Notes under the pieces: model-generated | Database searches by the model: none | Seen by the model: the letters and a program-made list of their open reading frames with translations, nothing else | Told to the model about the DNA's origin: nothing | Assembly: GCA_963931865.1 (NCBI GenBank) | Contig: OZ007510.1 | Span: 15,532,589-15,596,588 of the forward strand | DNA length: 64,000 nucleotides | Direction: 5' to 3' | Origin: Axinella damicornis | Taxonomy: Eukaryota; Porifera; Demospongiae; Axinellida; Axinellidae | Program-made: the position numbers and the translations under genes | In this document: in pieces, positions 40,385-51,743 of the stretch | How the letters are laid out: every line of letters begins with the position of its first letter | How positions within the stretch are numbered: the stretch's first letter is position 1

Positions 40385-40490
40385 TAGCCTCGTTCCCAGG
40401 CCTCCATGCCCAGATTTTGTCGCTTGCAGTATGAAAAGCGGGGAGAAGGCCTGGTAGATTTTATCACGTGATACGTGCCTCATCCATTCA
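40385..40490 (+). mobile_element. Single arm of a foldback element (unit 1)
   Basis: TAGCCTCGTTCCCAGGCCTC through TTTTATCACGTGATACGTGCC is one arm of the element seen complete at 46549-47066. The second arm is absent because the duplicated unit ends before it. This marks the duplication's right edge as lying inside the element. Confidence 0.75.
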
Positions 40491-40655
40491 AGATATGTAT
40501 ACAGTAGCTACGATCACATATCAAGCAACGAAGACGAAGACAAGTCAACGGCCAGAAGAGAGCCACACCGAGCTTATCCAAGCTAGAAGTCTTACCTTCC
40601 AAGGAGCTGAACTGCAAGTGTTAGAGCGATGGCTCACTGCACAGAGTGAACAGTA

Positions 40656-41265
40656 TTAACCCTTTAACCACCGAATTCTTCCCACCAAGACAACACATTT
40701 TCATGCATTCAGCGCACACCACTTTCGTAGGTACTCCTCTCCCACAGCATTCGCTCCTCAGCGGCCAAACTTGGTGGGGCCCGCACACATGGAGAGACCT
40801 CTCTGGCAATACCGTTAATGATATTCATGACCCCCCACAAGCCCAGCAATCGGAGGTCAAAGGTGGATGTCAGCCGGATTTTCGCCCAGCATTTCCCTAA
40901 ACTTGGGCCAGATCTGACTGATGGCACACCTTACACCACCAATTTGCAGGTTTTCTTGAGGCCCTGGGTGGGGTCTATGAATATCATTAGAATCAAAAAT
41001 TCTCGGGTCAATGAATCTCATTAAAATCAAAAGACGCCCACGACAGGCCGAAGGGGGGGCTGCCGCCCCCCCTTCTAAACCCCCCCGCTTGTACGTTTAG
41101 TGGGGGAGGCGTGCCGAAATCTGACCAAATTTTTGAGTTCGTGCCTTAAAGTCGTCCCTAGGCCCTCTGAAGACTTTTTGGTCTCTTTTTGGACTGGCGA
41201 GAAGCCCTACAAGTGCATAGGGTCTAAATGACGCATTTATGCGTCAATAGGGCTTAAAGGGTTAA
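40656..41265 (-). mobile_element. piggyBac-type MITE, copy 2, at the duplication junction
   Basis: It begins TTAA-CCCTTTAACCACC and ends GGGCTTAAAGGG-TTAA. It is the reverse-orientation homologue of 11859-12448, 610 bp, without transposase. It lies exactly between the end of unit 1 (CAGTA) and the start of unit 2 (CACGACACCC). At the end of unit 2 the equivalent place reads CAGTATTAAGC, an empty TTAA site. Confidence 0.88.
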
Positions 41266-41335
41266 CACGACACCCATGATGCATGCATGTGCAGTGAACC
41301 ATCTGATGGCTCACTGCTAGAAGGAATTTTTACCA

Positions 41336-41640
41336 ACCTATTCTCGTTGTATACATGCCGGACTGTGCCATCCTCCTTTTCCAGGATTGGGCCAACCTAT
41401 ATTCTCGTTGTATACATGCCGGACTGTGCCATCCTCCTTTTCCAGGATTGGGCCAACCTATTCTCGTTGTATACATGCCGGACTGTGCCATCCTCCTTTT
41501 ACAGGATTGGGCCTACCTATTCTCATTGTATACATGCCGGACTGTGCCATCCTCCTTCAAGTTCCAGGATTGGGCCAACCTATTCTCGTTGTATACATGC
41601 CGGACTGTGTCATCCTCCTTTTATATACAGGATTGGGCCA
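41336..41640 (+). repeat. About 61-bp tandem repeat, 5 copies (unit 2)
   Basis: Counterpart of 35286-35530 with one additional unit and slight changes (TACCTATTCTCATTG in the fourth copy). Confidence 0.9.
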
Positions 41641-42301
41641 TCATGGAGACGTGGCTTGAGTGACAGCTGCTGTGCTTCCTCAGAATTAATGCTGTGAGTT
41701 AGGCTGTCTGATGGTGGAGCCATGCGGTTGCCATGTTCCCTAGGGAGTATGGCATGAGGGTACACCTATAAACTGCAAGCACTAGCCTTTGATTATATCA
41801 CTATTAAATTTTGAATGAAGTTTTTGTCTTATTCCCTACACTGGAGTGCTCATTGTCATGCCTTGGGGTGTTACAGTGGTTTCCATGGTAACCTTGATTT
41901 AAAATCATGGTTTACATGGATCCACAATACATGCATGCAGCGTGTAGCTACAACAAATTGGATACTGGGGCACCCTGCCAATTGCAAGTTGCATCATTTA
42001 CTGTGCAGGGCTGGGCGAAGCAATCAATTTCTGGAGGTGTTGCGCATTTAATTTATGAGTTCACTATGCAAATAGTCTGGCCTCAAAACAAAACACTCCT
42101 AGCCTGGCACTACAAAGTTATACAGAATCATAAGCAACTACCAAACCAGCTAGCTGCAAAAGAAATCATGTGTGTACAAATAAACACAGTGTCTAGGAAG
42201 ATTCTAGCTTTGTCAGCAATTCTATGTTGAGCTCGAGCTCTAGCTACAAACCTCTACTTACAGTTCCAAGTTCGTTAGTCTGCACCTTGCTGAAGAGACA
42301 G

Positions 42302-43054
42302 CTACCTGGTACACACAACACACGACAGATCTTTTGTGAGGTCATAGGGGGGGCACTCCAAACCGTTGCAACTACCTGCCTTGGTATGGTAGAACAGGGC
42401 GCCATTGTGATTTCCTGCTTCACCAGTTACCGCCTGTGCATCTTTGTCCACGCACACGAAAGTCTTGGGTGAGACGTGCTTATAACGTCCGGCCATGAGG
42501 TAACCATTGTATTCTCGGGTCCACTGGCTGGGGCAGCTTTGCTTTGCCGGCAGCATCAACACAGTCTGTCGAGGTGCGAGGCACACAGCACAGGGAACAT
42601 TATCGTCATTAAGGGCAGCCAGTGGACTGCCAGCCGTTTGGTACTCAGACCCATAGACTAGGGCTGAACGCGTGCTAGGGGTTCCATCGCTGTAGTATTC
42701 TGGGTCATCCGGCATACAGATATAGTTGGAAGCAGAACCCGTATGCTTGTAGTGTGCACCACCAGCCCTCCCTTTGTAGACCAGTGTGGATTTTTTACCT
42801 GCACAGGATTTTTGTCCCCAGCGTGTGTAGACAACATACTTTTTGCTGTCTTCTTCAGTTTCTACCTCGTCTTCGAATTCCTCTCCTTCAGCTAGAGCAA
42901 AGCCATCATCAATGTTTCGTGCTTCCTCGATTGTTCGCTCCAATGCCTCCAGAACTTCATTCTGCTTCTCTGCTCCAAGAAGCTTGGCAGGGCTGCCGGT
43001 GACAAGGAACCCAACGTGGCACAGCAGCAGCAAAGCAACCAGGCCCTTCTCCAT
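42302..43054 (-). CDS. Secreted short-chain-collagen-C4-type NC domain protein, copy 2
   Basis: Single exon, 250 residues, 247 identical to copy 1. The differences are E24K just after the signal peptide, E69D in the acidic stretch and I210T in the domain. All ten cysteines and the RWGQKSC, SNYICMP and ECPPY motifs are kept, so both copies appear functional. The TATA box and 5' region are duplicated too, so expression is probably similar and the duplication may mainly raise dosage. Role as for copy 1: a secreted matrix-type protein, inferred from domain family. Confidence 0.85.
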   Translation of the reverse strand: MEKGLVALLLLCHVGFLVTGSPAKLLGAEKQNEVLEALERTIEEARNIDDGFALAEGEEFEDEVETEEDSKKYVVYTRWGQKSCAGKKSTLVYKGRAGGAHYKHTGSASNYICMPDDPEYYSDGTPSTRSALVYGSEYQTAGSPLAALNDDNVPCAVCLAPRQTVLMLPAKQSCPSQWTREYNGYLMAGRYKHVSPKTFVCVDKDAQAVTGEAGNHNGALFYHTKAGSCNGLECPPYDLTKDLSCVVCTR

Positions 43055-43137
43055 TTTGAATTGCAGTGTCCCTTTTCTTTCTCTTTTGAATCGGTTGTGG
43101 TAGTCTTGCTGGTGTGATGTTCAGCTAGTTGTGGGCT

Positions 43138-43145
43138 CTTTTATA
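43138..43145 (-). promoter_or_regulatory. TATA box of the collagen-domain gene, copy 2
   Basis: TATAAAAG on the minus strand, 84 bp upstream of the ATG, as in copy 1. The base following the box region differs (AGAGCCC here, AGATCCC in copy 1). Confidence 0.65.
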
Positions 43146-43967
43146 GCGAATTCGGGTTGGAGGAATGCATGCATGTAGTCAGGCATAGTAGCGTCTCAGT
43201 TACCGGTGATAAAAGAATGGGCCCACAACCACTTTTGAAGTTTCTTACTTACCGGTAGTGACTTGTTAACCCGTCTGTTGGAGGAGCTATAGTGGTCAAG
43301 TCAGTGCATATGATCTGCATGCTTGAACGCACATTTGGTATTGAAGCAGCAACTATGGCAACCGTTCAGTAGAATTGCCGGGCTTTATGCAATTCTATAC
43401 TTCATTCCTCTATAATTTACCTGCAGGAACTAAGATACTGGACCTGGTCTCAACTGTCCGGTAGTTAGTTATAGGATCACTTGTGGGCACATTCCTTGAT
43501 CACCACAGTGGAGGAGGCACTGAGGCGACCAGACCAGAGCCTGATTAAACAACCCTTCTGTTTTACAGTGAGCTAGCTAGCTAGCCGGCGCCAATGTTAG
43601 GTTCTTCGTATCTGCTTGGTAATGGTGGTTGAGCCATGGTGAAACATTCGGAGAAGTAGCTACTGCAGGGTTAAGCATGGCAGAATTTTTGGCAACAATA
43701 GTGCCATTTCATACTAAGGAATTAATAGAAACGGTTATTATTTTATTCAGTATCTTAGCAGAAGTGTTTTGAGTTAGTTAGCTAGACGATTGATTTCCTC
43801 AAGAAATGACCATTGGCTGCATGTCTGCATCTCCTTTACAACTCAATTCTTTGCTGCTTGTAGCAATCAAAAAGTGGCTGGCTTCCATTTTGCCTTGCAT
43901 GCCGAAAGAAACCACTTCTTTCCTTGATTGCTCTCATTGAATTTTTTGTCATCCATATTGTCTAGGA

Positions 43968-44085
43968 TATTTCCTGAGAAATGGAAACCTGACAGTGGTA
44001 CCAATTCCCAAAGGGAGCTGTTCCAATCCTTCCAACTACAGGCGCCATTATCAAAATGCTTGAGGAACATGTCCATTGCTAGCTA
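43968..44085 (+). pseudogene. Reverse transcriptase relic (unit 2)
   Basis: Duplicate of the relic at 37855-37985, with the GGTGGTGACTG segment shortened to GGAGCTG and a CGC insertion before CATTATC. The separate changes confirm absence of constraint. Confidence 0.6.
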
Positions 44086-45139
44086 ACTAGCTAGCTAGCT
44101 AGCTCACTGTATAAAGAGAAGGGTTGGCTTAATTTGGTCCCTCAGTGCCAGTCCTCCATTGTGCTGATCAAGGCTCCACTTGTGTGCTGAGCACACAAGA
44201 GCCCACTTGATCCTATTGGATAGGAAAACGTAGTAGCTAGGTCTGTTGAGATAAGCTAGGTCAAGTTTCTTACTTCCAGGTACCGATAGAAGTATAGGAT
44301 TACTAGATCTAATCTCAGCAGTATATAGCTATGACCCTCCATTTTTCTATTAGCTTCGAAACTGATTAATACACTTTTACACAGCATGTGCTCACCCAAC
44401 TGGTTTGAATTGGCAAGATTTCCATTTTCCAATCATGTTGCCTGTTTTTCAAGAGTGGTATGGATGGTTATTAGCAGTTAGCTGGCTACACTATTATATT
44501 GAGGACAGATTGGCCACAAGAGCCCCTCCCCCTCTTTGGATTGTCATCAACACAGCAGCTGCTGCATTGAAAACCGGGATCTGAATGTTGGCCAGATTGT
44601 ATACCACTGTCAGAACAAGCTGCCACTTTGTTTGAAATTGGCAAATGCATTTCACATGTCATTTGTGGGGTATCTGTGACCTTGAACACTACTACTGTAC
44701 TGCATTGCAGCGTTAATTAATATTATGGAATGGCCACAAACGGTCCACTCACCAAGTGCCTCATTTTGACAACACAACGCATGCATACAGTGCTTCTTCG
44801 ATCCAAGGAGCAAGGCACTTCTAATTCAGCGATATTGCATTGAGCATGGATAATATAGTACGCGTACTATATTATCCATGCATTGAGTGAATAAATTATT
44901 AGCTACGTAGTAACTGCAGCAGCCGCCAGGCGAGATGTGATGGGGTCGTGCACTGCTCAGTTGAAAATGCTGCTGTTTTGTGCGTAAACCATCGTGCATG
45001 ATAGACTGAATTGCGGCTTGCTCTTTACCACGCGAGACTAGCATTTGTATTAGGTAAGGCGGGGCTATTCCGACGGTGGGGTAACTGGCCCCGCGACACT
45101 ACCGCAAGGAAGGCTGATACTCAACCTACCCTGCTGTAC

Positions 45140-45234
45140 TAGCCTCGTACCCAGTCCCACGCCCAGCTTTTCGTCGCTTGCAGTACGGTACTGCAAGCGA
45201 CGAAAAGCTGGGCGTGGGACTGGGAACGAGGCTA
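45140..45234. mobile_element. Foldback element, TAGCCTCG family (unit 2)
   Basis: Identical in structure to 39028-39122, duplicated along with the unit rather than inserted independently. Confidence 0.85.
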
Positions 45235-46067
45235 CTGCGGTACCACAGAAGAATTACCAAACTTTGTCCGGTAACAAAGGCAGCCAACTATCGGAATTAC
45301 CCCGCCGTCGGAATAGCCCCGCCTTACCTTTTTTTTTCTATAATATTTTATGTTGAAGCAAGGGATACACAACTAGCAAAAGCTAAATATAAAGTGTACC
45401 CCAAAGTTATAAGTAATACCTTACTGTGGACGTGTGGTTAGCTCCAGCCCCGCCCATAAGACTTAATTATTGGTGCGCTTTCATCAGAACGCTAAATTGC
45501 AGTTTGTGTTCTGTCTACATACGTCTGCGCAGCATAACCACGCCGAGGAAGGCACTGCTGCATACTGAGAAGGAAGACACTTCAGAAACGCCCAATTAAG
45601 TAAGCCGGTATTTTAACGACTGTGACCTTCGTGGCTGAGATTCGGTTCTATAGTCACCATAAATCGCACTAATGCCACTGTATATGGTCCTCCTTGAGAA
45701 CAATCATGCCACTGTGAGCACTCCTCCCTCGCCGTAGTTGGTCCACCCAGTTGTTCACAAGCCCGCCAGATTAAATCGCACATGATACTTGCAAAGGCAC
45801 TTTAGCCTGCACATTTGTCATCCCCAGAGTGGGACCATCCTTGGGAAGTGTGGGCCAGTGGTATTTGGTCCAGGTGGACCAATTACAAATGTTACTTTTA
45901 AACCTGCAAATCACTGTTGTTGTTTTGAGGCATGGAAGGAAGAAGCAAAAAAAACAACGATAAGTTACGTATAGATCTACCGACGCTAACTTGTGACGCT
46001 AGTGACAGCTGCGTGTGTATGGTCGGATTTTGCTGTAGCTGCTTGTTGTTGACTGTATGCGACGATC

Positions 46068-46446
46068 TAGCCTCGAACCCAGGTGCGGAGGGAGAGAGAG
46101 AGAGTGCTGGTATCCACTGTTGCACACTTAATTTCCCAACATTCCGGGAATCCCGGATAAGAAAGACCACGTCATCCCCGTGGCTTGTTGACGTCAGATA
46201 CGTGTATGTAACTGTATCACGATCGTATTCTGTCAACAATGGCGACTTTATGCCAGACCTAGACCAGTACCTCCAGCTACTTGGAGGTGCACCCGAGCAG
46301 AGGGCATCTCTGAAGTGAGTATACTGTGTGGTATAGACGTCACTGTTCATGCCTGGAAAGTTTTGCCACATCATCTTCAATGTTCGTAAGCAAGCAGTGG
46401 ATACCAGGCGCTCTCTCCCCCTCCTCTGCGCCTGGGTTCGAGGCTA
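46068..46446. mobile_element. Foldback element enclosing a possible exon (unit 2)
   Basis: Counterpart of 39904-40282. The enclosed ATG-to-donor segment is at 46250-46314 and is unchanged. No downstream exon that continues the frame could be identified in either unit. Confidence 0.6.
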
Positions 46447-46548
46447 GCTCCAATCATCTCAAACGCGGCATTTCTGTTGTAATGTAGCAAACTGGTTTGC
46501 ACAGCAATTATCACAGCATTGGCCAATTAACTGTCATGTACTCTAGGG

Positions 46549-47066
46549 TAGCCTCGTTCCCAGGCCTCCATGCCCAGATTTTGTCGCTTGCAGTATGAAA
46601 AGCGGGGAGAAGGCCTGGTAGATTTCATCACGTGATACGTGCCGCGATCGTCAAGTATGTATACAGTAGCTACGATCACATATCAAGCAACGAAGACAAG
46701 TCAACGGCCAGAAGAGAGCCACACCGAGCTTATCCAAGCTAGAAGTCTTACCTTCCAAGGAGCTGAACTGCAAGTGTTAGAGCGATGGCTCACTGCACAG
46801 AGTGAACAGTATTAAGCACTTCCAAGTTATAACTGTTGTATTACCTTTCAAATCGAGGTATATTGTATAGGTAGGACCTGTGGAGTTTGTCTGGTCTCTG
46901 TAGCGTCTTTGGAACAGGCGATAGCCCTATAGCAAGTTGAATACTGTTAACGGAATTCATGATGTCAGTGGCGGCACGTATCACGTGATGAGATCTACCA
47001 GGCCTTTCCCCTGCTTTTCGTACTGCACACGACAAAAGCTGGGCATGGAGGCCTTGGAACGAGGTA
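46549..47066. mobile_element. Large foldback element, about 100-bp arms, spanning the duplication edge
   Basis: The left arm TAGCCTCGTTCCCAGGCCTC ... TTTCATCACGTGATACGTGC pairs with the right arm GCACGTATCACGTGATGAGA ... GGCCTTGGAACGAGGTA. It is the longest member of the family seen here. The interior (46650-46960) is unique. The duplication boundary near 46816 falls in this interior. Confidence 0.75.
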
Positions 47067-47200
47067 CTTTAGGGTACATGATGTATATACCTGGCTTCAA
47101 AGCCACCACTTAGTAGGCGTGAGGTTTGGCCACCGTAGCACGTCTTTCAATTGCCACTATGGTTTCTGGTACAAGCTATACACAGCAATGCCATCCGCAG

Positions 47201-47489
47201 TAGTGCTGGGCGATATCCCATCACGATATATTGTTACAATAACATCACGATATGAATAAATATTGACACCTGCATGAAATCACAAACATGCATTAATTAT
47301 GCTGCTGTTCATGATTAGGGGTGGACAATTATGTTATTAACATTTGGAATGCAACTAAATTGCCAACATTTCAATTCAACATCCTGTAGGAATGTGTGCT
47401 GTTAATTACTGTCTCAACGCTATCTTGAAATCAATAAAACTTTGCGATATCGAGCTATTAAATTATCACGATATTATTGCCCAGCACTA
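47201..47489. mobile_element. MITE with TAGTGCTGGGCGATAT ends
   Basis: TAGTGCTGGGCGATATCCCA at the left pairs with the right end ATATTATTGCCCAGCACTA. It is 289 bp, AT-rich inside, with further short inverted blocks (ATCACGATAT / ATATCGTGAT-like). No ORF. It lies just upstream of the first firm HINFP exon. Superfamily not assigned. Confidence 0.75.
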
Positions 47490-47589
47490 ATAGGCAACAG
47501 AGAAATGGTACTTGCTGGTGCAGTTTGTCCAAGGGTGTAATGGTTGAGCTTACGTTACGTGCATGCAACTGCTCTGGACTTGTTTGCAG

Positions 47590-50500
47590 TTAAGCCCGAG
47601 TCAGCACAGCATTCAGAGGACGTTGAATGTGATTTGTGCTCTCCTTATTTTCTTAAGGTCTCAAGTGTACCAGCGTTGTCCTACGGGTGAGCCCTCTACC
47701 CCACATGTCCAAGTACCCGAACCTTCTCCGCCCGCTCAGCTGTGAGTGGCTTCTTCCAACTGCACTGAAGTGCGGGCTGAGTTTCACAGACATGAATAAC
47801 TTTGTCTCGCATCTGAGAGCCCACCTAGTCATGGACGAGCAGGAGGAGGAGCCTGCGTATTGCAGCTGGGTTGGGTGCGACTACTCCTGCTCCGACTCAC
47901 AGGAGTACGTGCGCCACGTGTTGTGCCACCCCTACCACTCCTACCAGAAGCTTCTTGGCTCAGAAGTGCAGGCTAAGAAGGGGCTTCCTACCTGCCTGCT
48001 GGGCACTGACATGGAGAACGTAGTCCCTCAACTGGAGATAGAGCTTCGCTGCCAGTGGGACAAGGGGAAGTGCAACAAGACATTTGATAGTGTGGGCGAA
48101 TTCTATGCACACCTGCGCGACCACGCCATGACTGAACACGACATGTGCTGCAAATGGAAAGGTGAGTTGGTGTGTGTGTACCCAGGGAACTGCCCAGCTC
48201 TTCGTAGAGTAATTGTAAACGAAAATGCCATGCACCTGGAAAGAATGCTGTTAGTGTGTGTGCATCTGCTGTATTCTCACTCAGTGGTGAAGTTATGAGC
48301 CCGTGGATTGTCAGCATGATAACCAACCCTCTGCATGTACGCTACTCTCCCTCGTGAGACAAGCTGTTGTATATTGCATGTGTTGTGTATACTGGCAAGA
48401 TTACTTGGGCTTTGCTATGAGGGAATTTGATGTTTATGGGTGGCATGGTGAACAGCCACCTTGTGGCACGGTGAACAGCCACCTTGTGGCACGGTGAACA
48501 GCCACCTTGTGGCACGGTGAACAGCCACCTTGTGGCACGGTGAACGGCCACCTTGTGGCACGGTGAACAGCCACCTTGTGGCACGGTGAACAGCCACCTT
48601 GTGGCACAGTGAACAGCCACCTTGTGGCACGGTGAACAGCCACCTTGTGGCACGGTGAACAGCCACCTTGTGGCACGGTGAACGGCCACCTTGTGGCACG
48701 GTGAACGGCCACCTTGTGGTACGGTGAACGGCCACCTTGTGGCACGGTGAACGGCCACCTTGTGGCACGGTGAACAGCCACCTTGTGGCACGGTGAACAG
48801 CCGCCTTGTGGCACGGTGAACAGCCACCTTGTGGCACGGTGAACAGCCACCTTGTGGCACAGGGAACAGCCACCTTGTGGCACGGTGAACAGCCACCTTG
48901 TGGCACGGTGAACAGCCGCCTTGTGGCACGGTGAACAGCCACCTTGTGGCACGGTGAACAGCCACCTTGTGGCACGGTGAACAGCCACCTTGTGGCACGG
49001 TGAACAGCCACCTTGTGGCACGGTGAACAGCCACCTTGTGGCACGGTGAACAGCCACCTTGTGGCACGGTGAACAGCCACCTTGTGGCACGGTGAACAGC
49101 CACCTTGTGGCACGGTGAACAGCCACCTTGTGGCACGGTGAACAGCTGCCTTGTGGCACGGTGAACAGCCACCTTGTGGCACGGTGAACGGCCACCTTGT
49201 GGCACGGTGAACGGCCACCTTGTGGCACGGTGAACGGCCACCTTGTGGCACGACCTTGTGGCACGGTGAACAGCCACCTTGTGGCATGGTGAACAGCCAC
49301 CTTGTGGCATGGTGAACAGCCACCTTGTGGCACGGTGAACAGCCACCTTGTGGCACGGTGAACAGCCACCTTGTGGCACGGTGAACAGCCACCTTGTGGC
49401 ACGGTGAACAGCCACCTTGTGGCACGGTGAACAGCCACCTTGTGGCACGGTGAACAGCCACCTTGTGGCACGGTGAACAGCCACCTTGTGGCACGGTGAA
49501 CAGCCACCTTGTGGCACGGTGAACAGCCACCTTGTGGCACGGTGAACAGCCACCTTGTGGCACGGTGAACAGCCACCTTGTGGCACGGTGAACAGCCACC
49601 TTGTGGCACGGTGAACAGCCACCTTGTAGCACGGTGAACAGCCACCTTGTGGCACGGTGAACAGCCACCTTGTGACTGGGCATATTTTGTTGCTGTGTGT
49701 GTGTTTGTAGTGGTACCCATAAACAATTATTCTGTGAAGTCTCCATAGTACTGTAGACTCCATTTGAACGTTGCATAACGCGTACGTGTAATGATTAGTC
49801 AGAGTGTGTGAGGTACTGTGCAACGCACACCGCGCTGACGCCTTATGCATGTGAATGAATAATGTTATGCGTATGCGTACGCTTTACACAACATTTGAAC
49901 GAAACTGAATTCTGTAGTATATGTGTGTGAATGCTAATGCAGACACTGACATTGCAGACCGATGAGGAGAACTGTTTGAGAGTACGGTCAGTGCACATAC
50001 TCCGGTATGACGGAGATGATTGGCCACGTAGGCGAGAATGGTCGTTTAATTCATAGTCAACTGAATTGCTAGCCTCTGGAGTCCCCCATTCAAGAGCTTT
50101 CACACTGGGAGTAGTGACCATTTAGGTTCAACACATCTGTCTGGCAATTGCCTGCGTACTCAGCCAGTGCTAATGAAACCTATTCTATGTCTAATCTAAT
50201 ATATACGACTAATCTGATTGGCTTCTTGTCAATACATGTCATGGTATTCTCTACCATTGCTGACTTGTTCGTGCATCTCTCTGTCTCTCTGTCCAGATTG
50301 CTCATTTCATGGCCGGGACAAGTCCAAAGTTCTTGAGCACACCCGGACCCACTCACACGAGAAGGTGGTGGCCTGCCCAACCTGTGGCAGCCTCTTTGCC
50401 AACAACACCAAGCTGAAAGACCACCTTACTCGGCAGGTGGAGCCCACTGACCCCAGCCTCACCTGCTCCTTCTGCCATAAGTGCTACCCCAGTGAGAGAC

Positions 50501-51743
50501 ACCTCCGTGAGCATGTCCGGCGTCACATCAACACCCTACAGTGCCCCAACTGTGAACTAACATGCAACAGCCCATCTCGGCTTCTGCACCACATCAGGTT
50601 TCGCCACATGGAGAGCAAGCCGCATGAATGCCCCCTCTGTCACAAGAAATTCAAAACTCCATACACTTTGAGTGAACACCTTGACTCGCATCGCCAGAAA
50701 ACGTACGTATGCACTGTCCCGGGGTGCACGTACCGAGCCAAGACTCTGAAGAGCTGGCAGAATCACATAAAGAAGGCACACATACCAGATCAAATGCTCT
50801 ATTGCTGCCACGTGTGTGGGTCAAGGTTCTCTGAGGGGCAGAAACTGACTACTCACTTGAAGGCCACCCATGGGTTTGAGCTGCCACCAGGACACTGCAG
50901 GTTCAGGTGAGAGGAATGGCGCATATGCTGTTCAGCTGAGATTGTTCCCTGCCATTCCATGAGTTTTCAGTATGGTAAATGTTGAGGCAGAGTCGTTAGT
51001 ACCTGTCATGTTGTGGGTACAACAGGTGGTCACCCACTCTGTTCCCATGGTGTTCCAGTTTTGTTTCCCTTGCAAAAATAGTGCAATTCTAATGCCTGCA
51101 GGGAAGGCGTAGAACTAAGGGCTATGAATCTATTGATGTGTAGTACAAACTCAGCATTAGTAGACCAGGAATTGGCCCTTTTAATTGAGTAGAAAGTGTG
51201 TACTAGCCTCGTTCCCAGGCTCCTCCCCAGCTTCTTGTCGCATGCTGTACAATCATATTCTACATAACATGCTGTCAAGCACTCCGTCACAGCATGTTCA
51301 TTCGCTCAGCCGTTCGTATTTAAAGAACGAACACGGTTTAGTACTCAGTATGGAAGGGTCAAAGGTCACATTGCTTATGCACTTAGTGCAGCAAAAAGCT
51401 GGGGAGGAGCCTGGGAACGAGGCTAAGTGTGCGCTACATGATTCTGTGACATCTCTGTGGTTTGCCTTTGGTGGATTTGTCATTACTTAGTTCAATCAGC
51501 CGATGATGACATTGTGTACAAGGACAACAATGTCTCATGCGTGACTCAAAATCACATGATTATTACGTTTCCTGGTCGTACCAGAATGATGACGGTGCAT
51601 CCTAATGCAGGTATGTAGTGGGGGAAGATGGACTTAAGCAGCTGCAGACAGTTCGCCTGGATGACGAGAGTCTACTGACACCAGAAATCAGCACATTCTC
51701 TGGCAGTAGTACTGAGACCGAGGGAATGCTGGAGAAAAACTAA
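47590..51743 (+). CDS. HINFP: HINFP orthologue, histone H4 gene transcription factor, C2H2 zinc-finger
   Basis: Exons 47590-47686, 47740-48161, 50297-50906 and 51611-51743 join in frame (419 residues plus stop). The 5' exon is not firmly found; ATGGTTTCTG|GT at 47159 would fit the phase but is weak. The protein has the irregular HINFP finger array: long-spaced N-terminal fingers (CEWLLPTALKC...HLRAH; CSWVGCDYSC...H; CQWDKGKC...HLRDH), then the hallmark EKVVACPTCGSLFANNTKLKDHL, fingers through HMRFRH-like HIRFRHMESKP, and GHCRFRYVVGEDG before the stop. In vertebrates it activates histone H4 genes at the G1/S transition in the nucleus. The intron at 47687 is only 53 bp, whereas the next holds a large minisatellite. 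High confidence of orthology from motif order. Confidence 0.9.
48441..49674. repeat. 23-bp minisatellite, about 53 copies, in a HINFP intron
   Basis: The unit is GGTGAACAGCCACCTTGTGG followed by CAC, highly homogeneous. The main variants are AACGGCCACC blocks (clustered) and AACAGCCGCC. One unit near 49250 is truncated. 23 bp is not a multiple of three and no phase of the minus strand contains a stop, so three overlapping minus-strand frames of 430-502 codons stay open, all giving the same 23-residue cycle (PCHKVAVHRATRW...). These are artefacts. Confidence 0.95.
51204..51425. mobile_element. Foldback element, TAGCCTCG family, in the last HINFP intron
   Basis: TAGCCTCGTTCCCAGGCTCC pairs with GGAGCCTGGGAACGAGGCTA. 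The inner arms CCCCAGCTTCTTGTCGC and GCAAAAAGCTGGGG extend the stem. The loop is about 140 bp, unique. TA at both termini. Confidence 0.85.

Larger units (their letters stand above)
35216..40655. repeat. Tandem segmental duplication, unit 1 (about 5.4 kb)
   Basis: From ACACCCATGATGCATGCATG to CACAGAGTGAACAGTA the unit is repeated in direct orientation at 41271-46816, with very high identity in coding, intronic and intergenic parts alike. Differences are single bases, small indels and repeat-number changes. The high non-coding identity shows recent origin or ongoing conversion. It contains the collagen-C4-domain gene, a retrotransposon relic and several foldbacks. Confidence 0.93.
41271..46816. 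repeat. Tandem segmental duplication, unit 2 (about 5.5 kb)
   Basis: The second copy of 35216-40655. Differences include one extra 61-bp repeat, a segment of about 65 bp near 45770-45835 absent from unit 1, GGCTTGCTCTTTACCACGCG present near 45015, and a 6-bp deletion near 46695. Its right boundary falls between the arms of the foldback at 46549-47066. Confidence 0.93.

Noticed and set aside
40468..40659. ORF ending RSLTFQGAELQVLERWLTAQSEQY
   Set aside because: The ATG is lost in unit 2. The 6-bp deletion keeps frame, but no splice join with the proper phase was found.
35217..41697. ORFs with repeated LYTCRTVPSSF / VYMPDCAILL segments
   Set aside because: Translations of the 61-bp tandem repeat, in three frames, differing between duplicates by repeat number.
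47159..47168. First exon of HINFP (ATGGTTTCTG)
   Set aside because: Phase fits but the exon is only 10 bases and the donor is weak; not included in the gene model.
48441..49674. CRISPR-like array
   Set aside because: Head-to-tail units without unique spacers, in a eukaryotic intron.
48342..49850. Three long minus-strand ORFs (502, 453, 430 codons) in the HINFP intron
   Set aside because: They are the same 23-residue cycle in three phases of a 23-bp minisatellite; open frames arise because no phase contains a stop.
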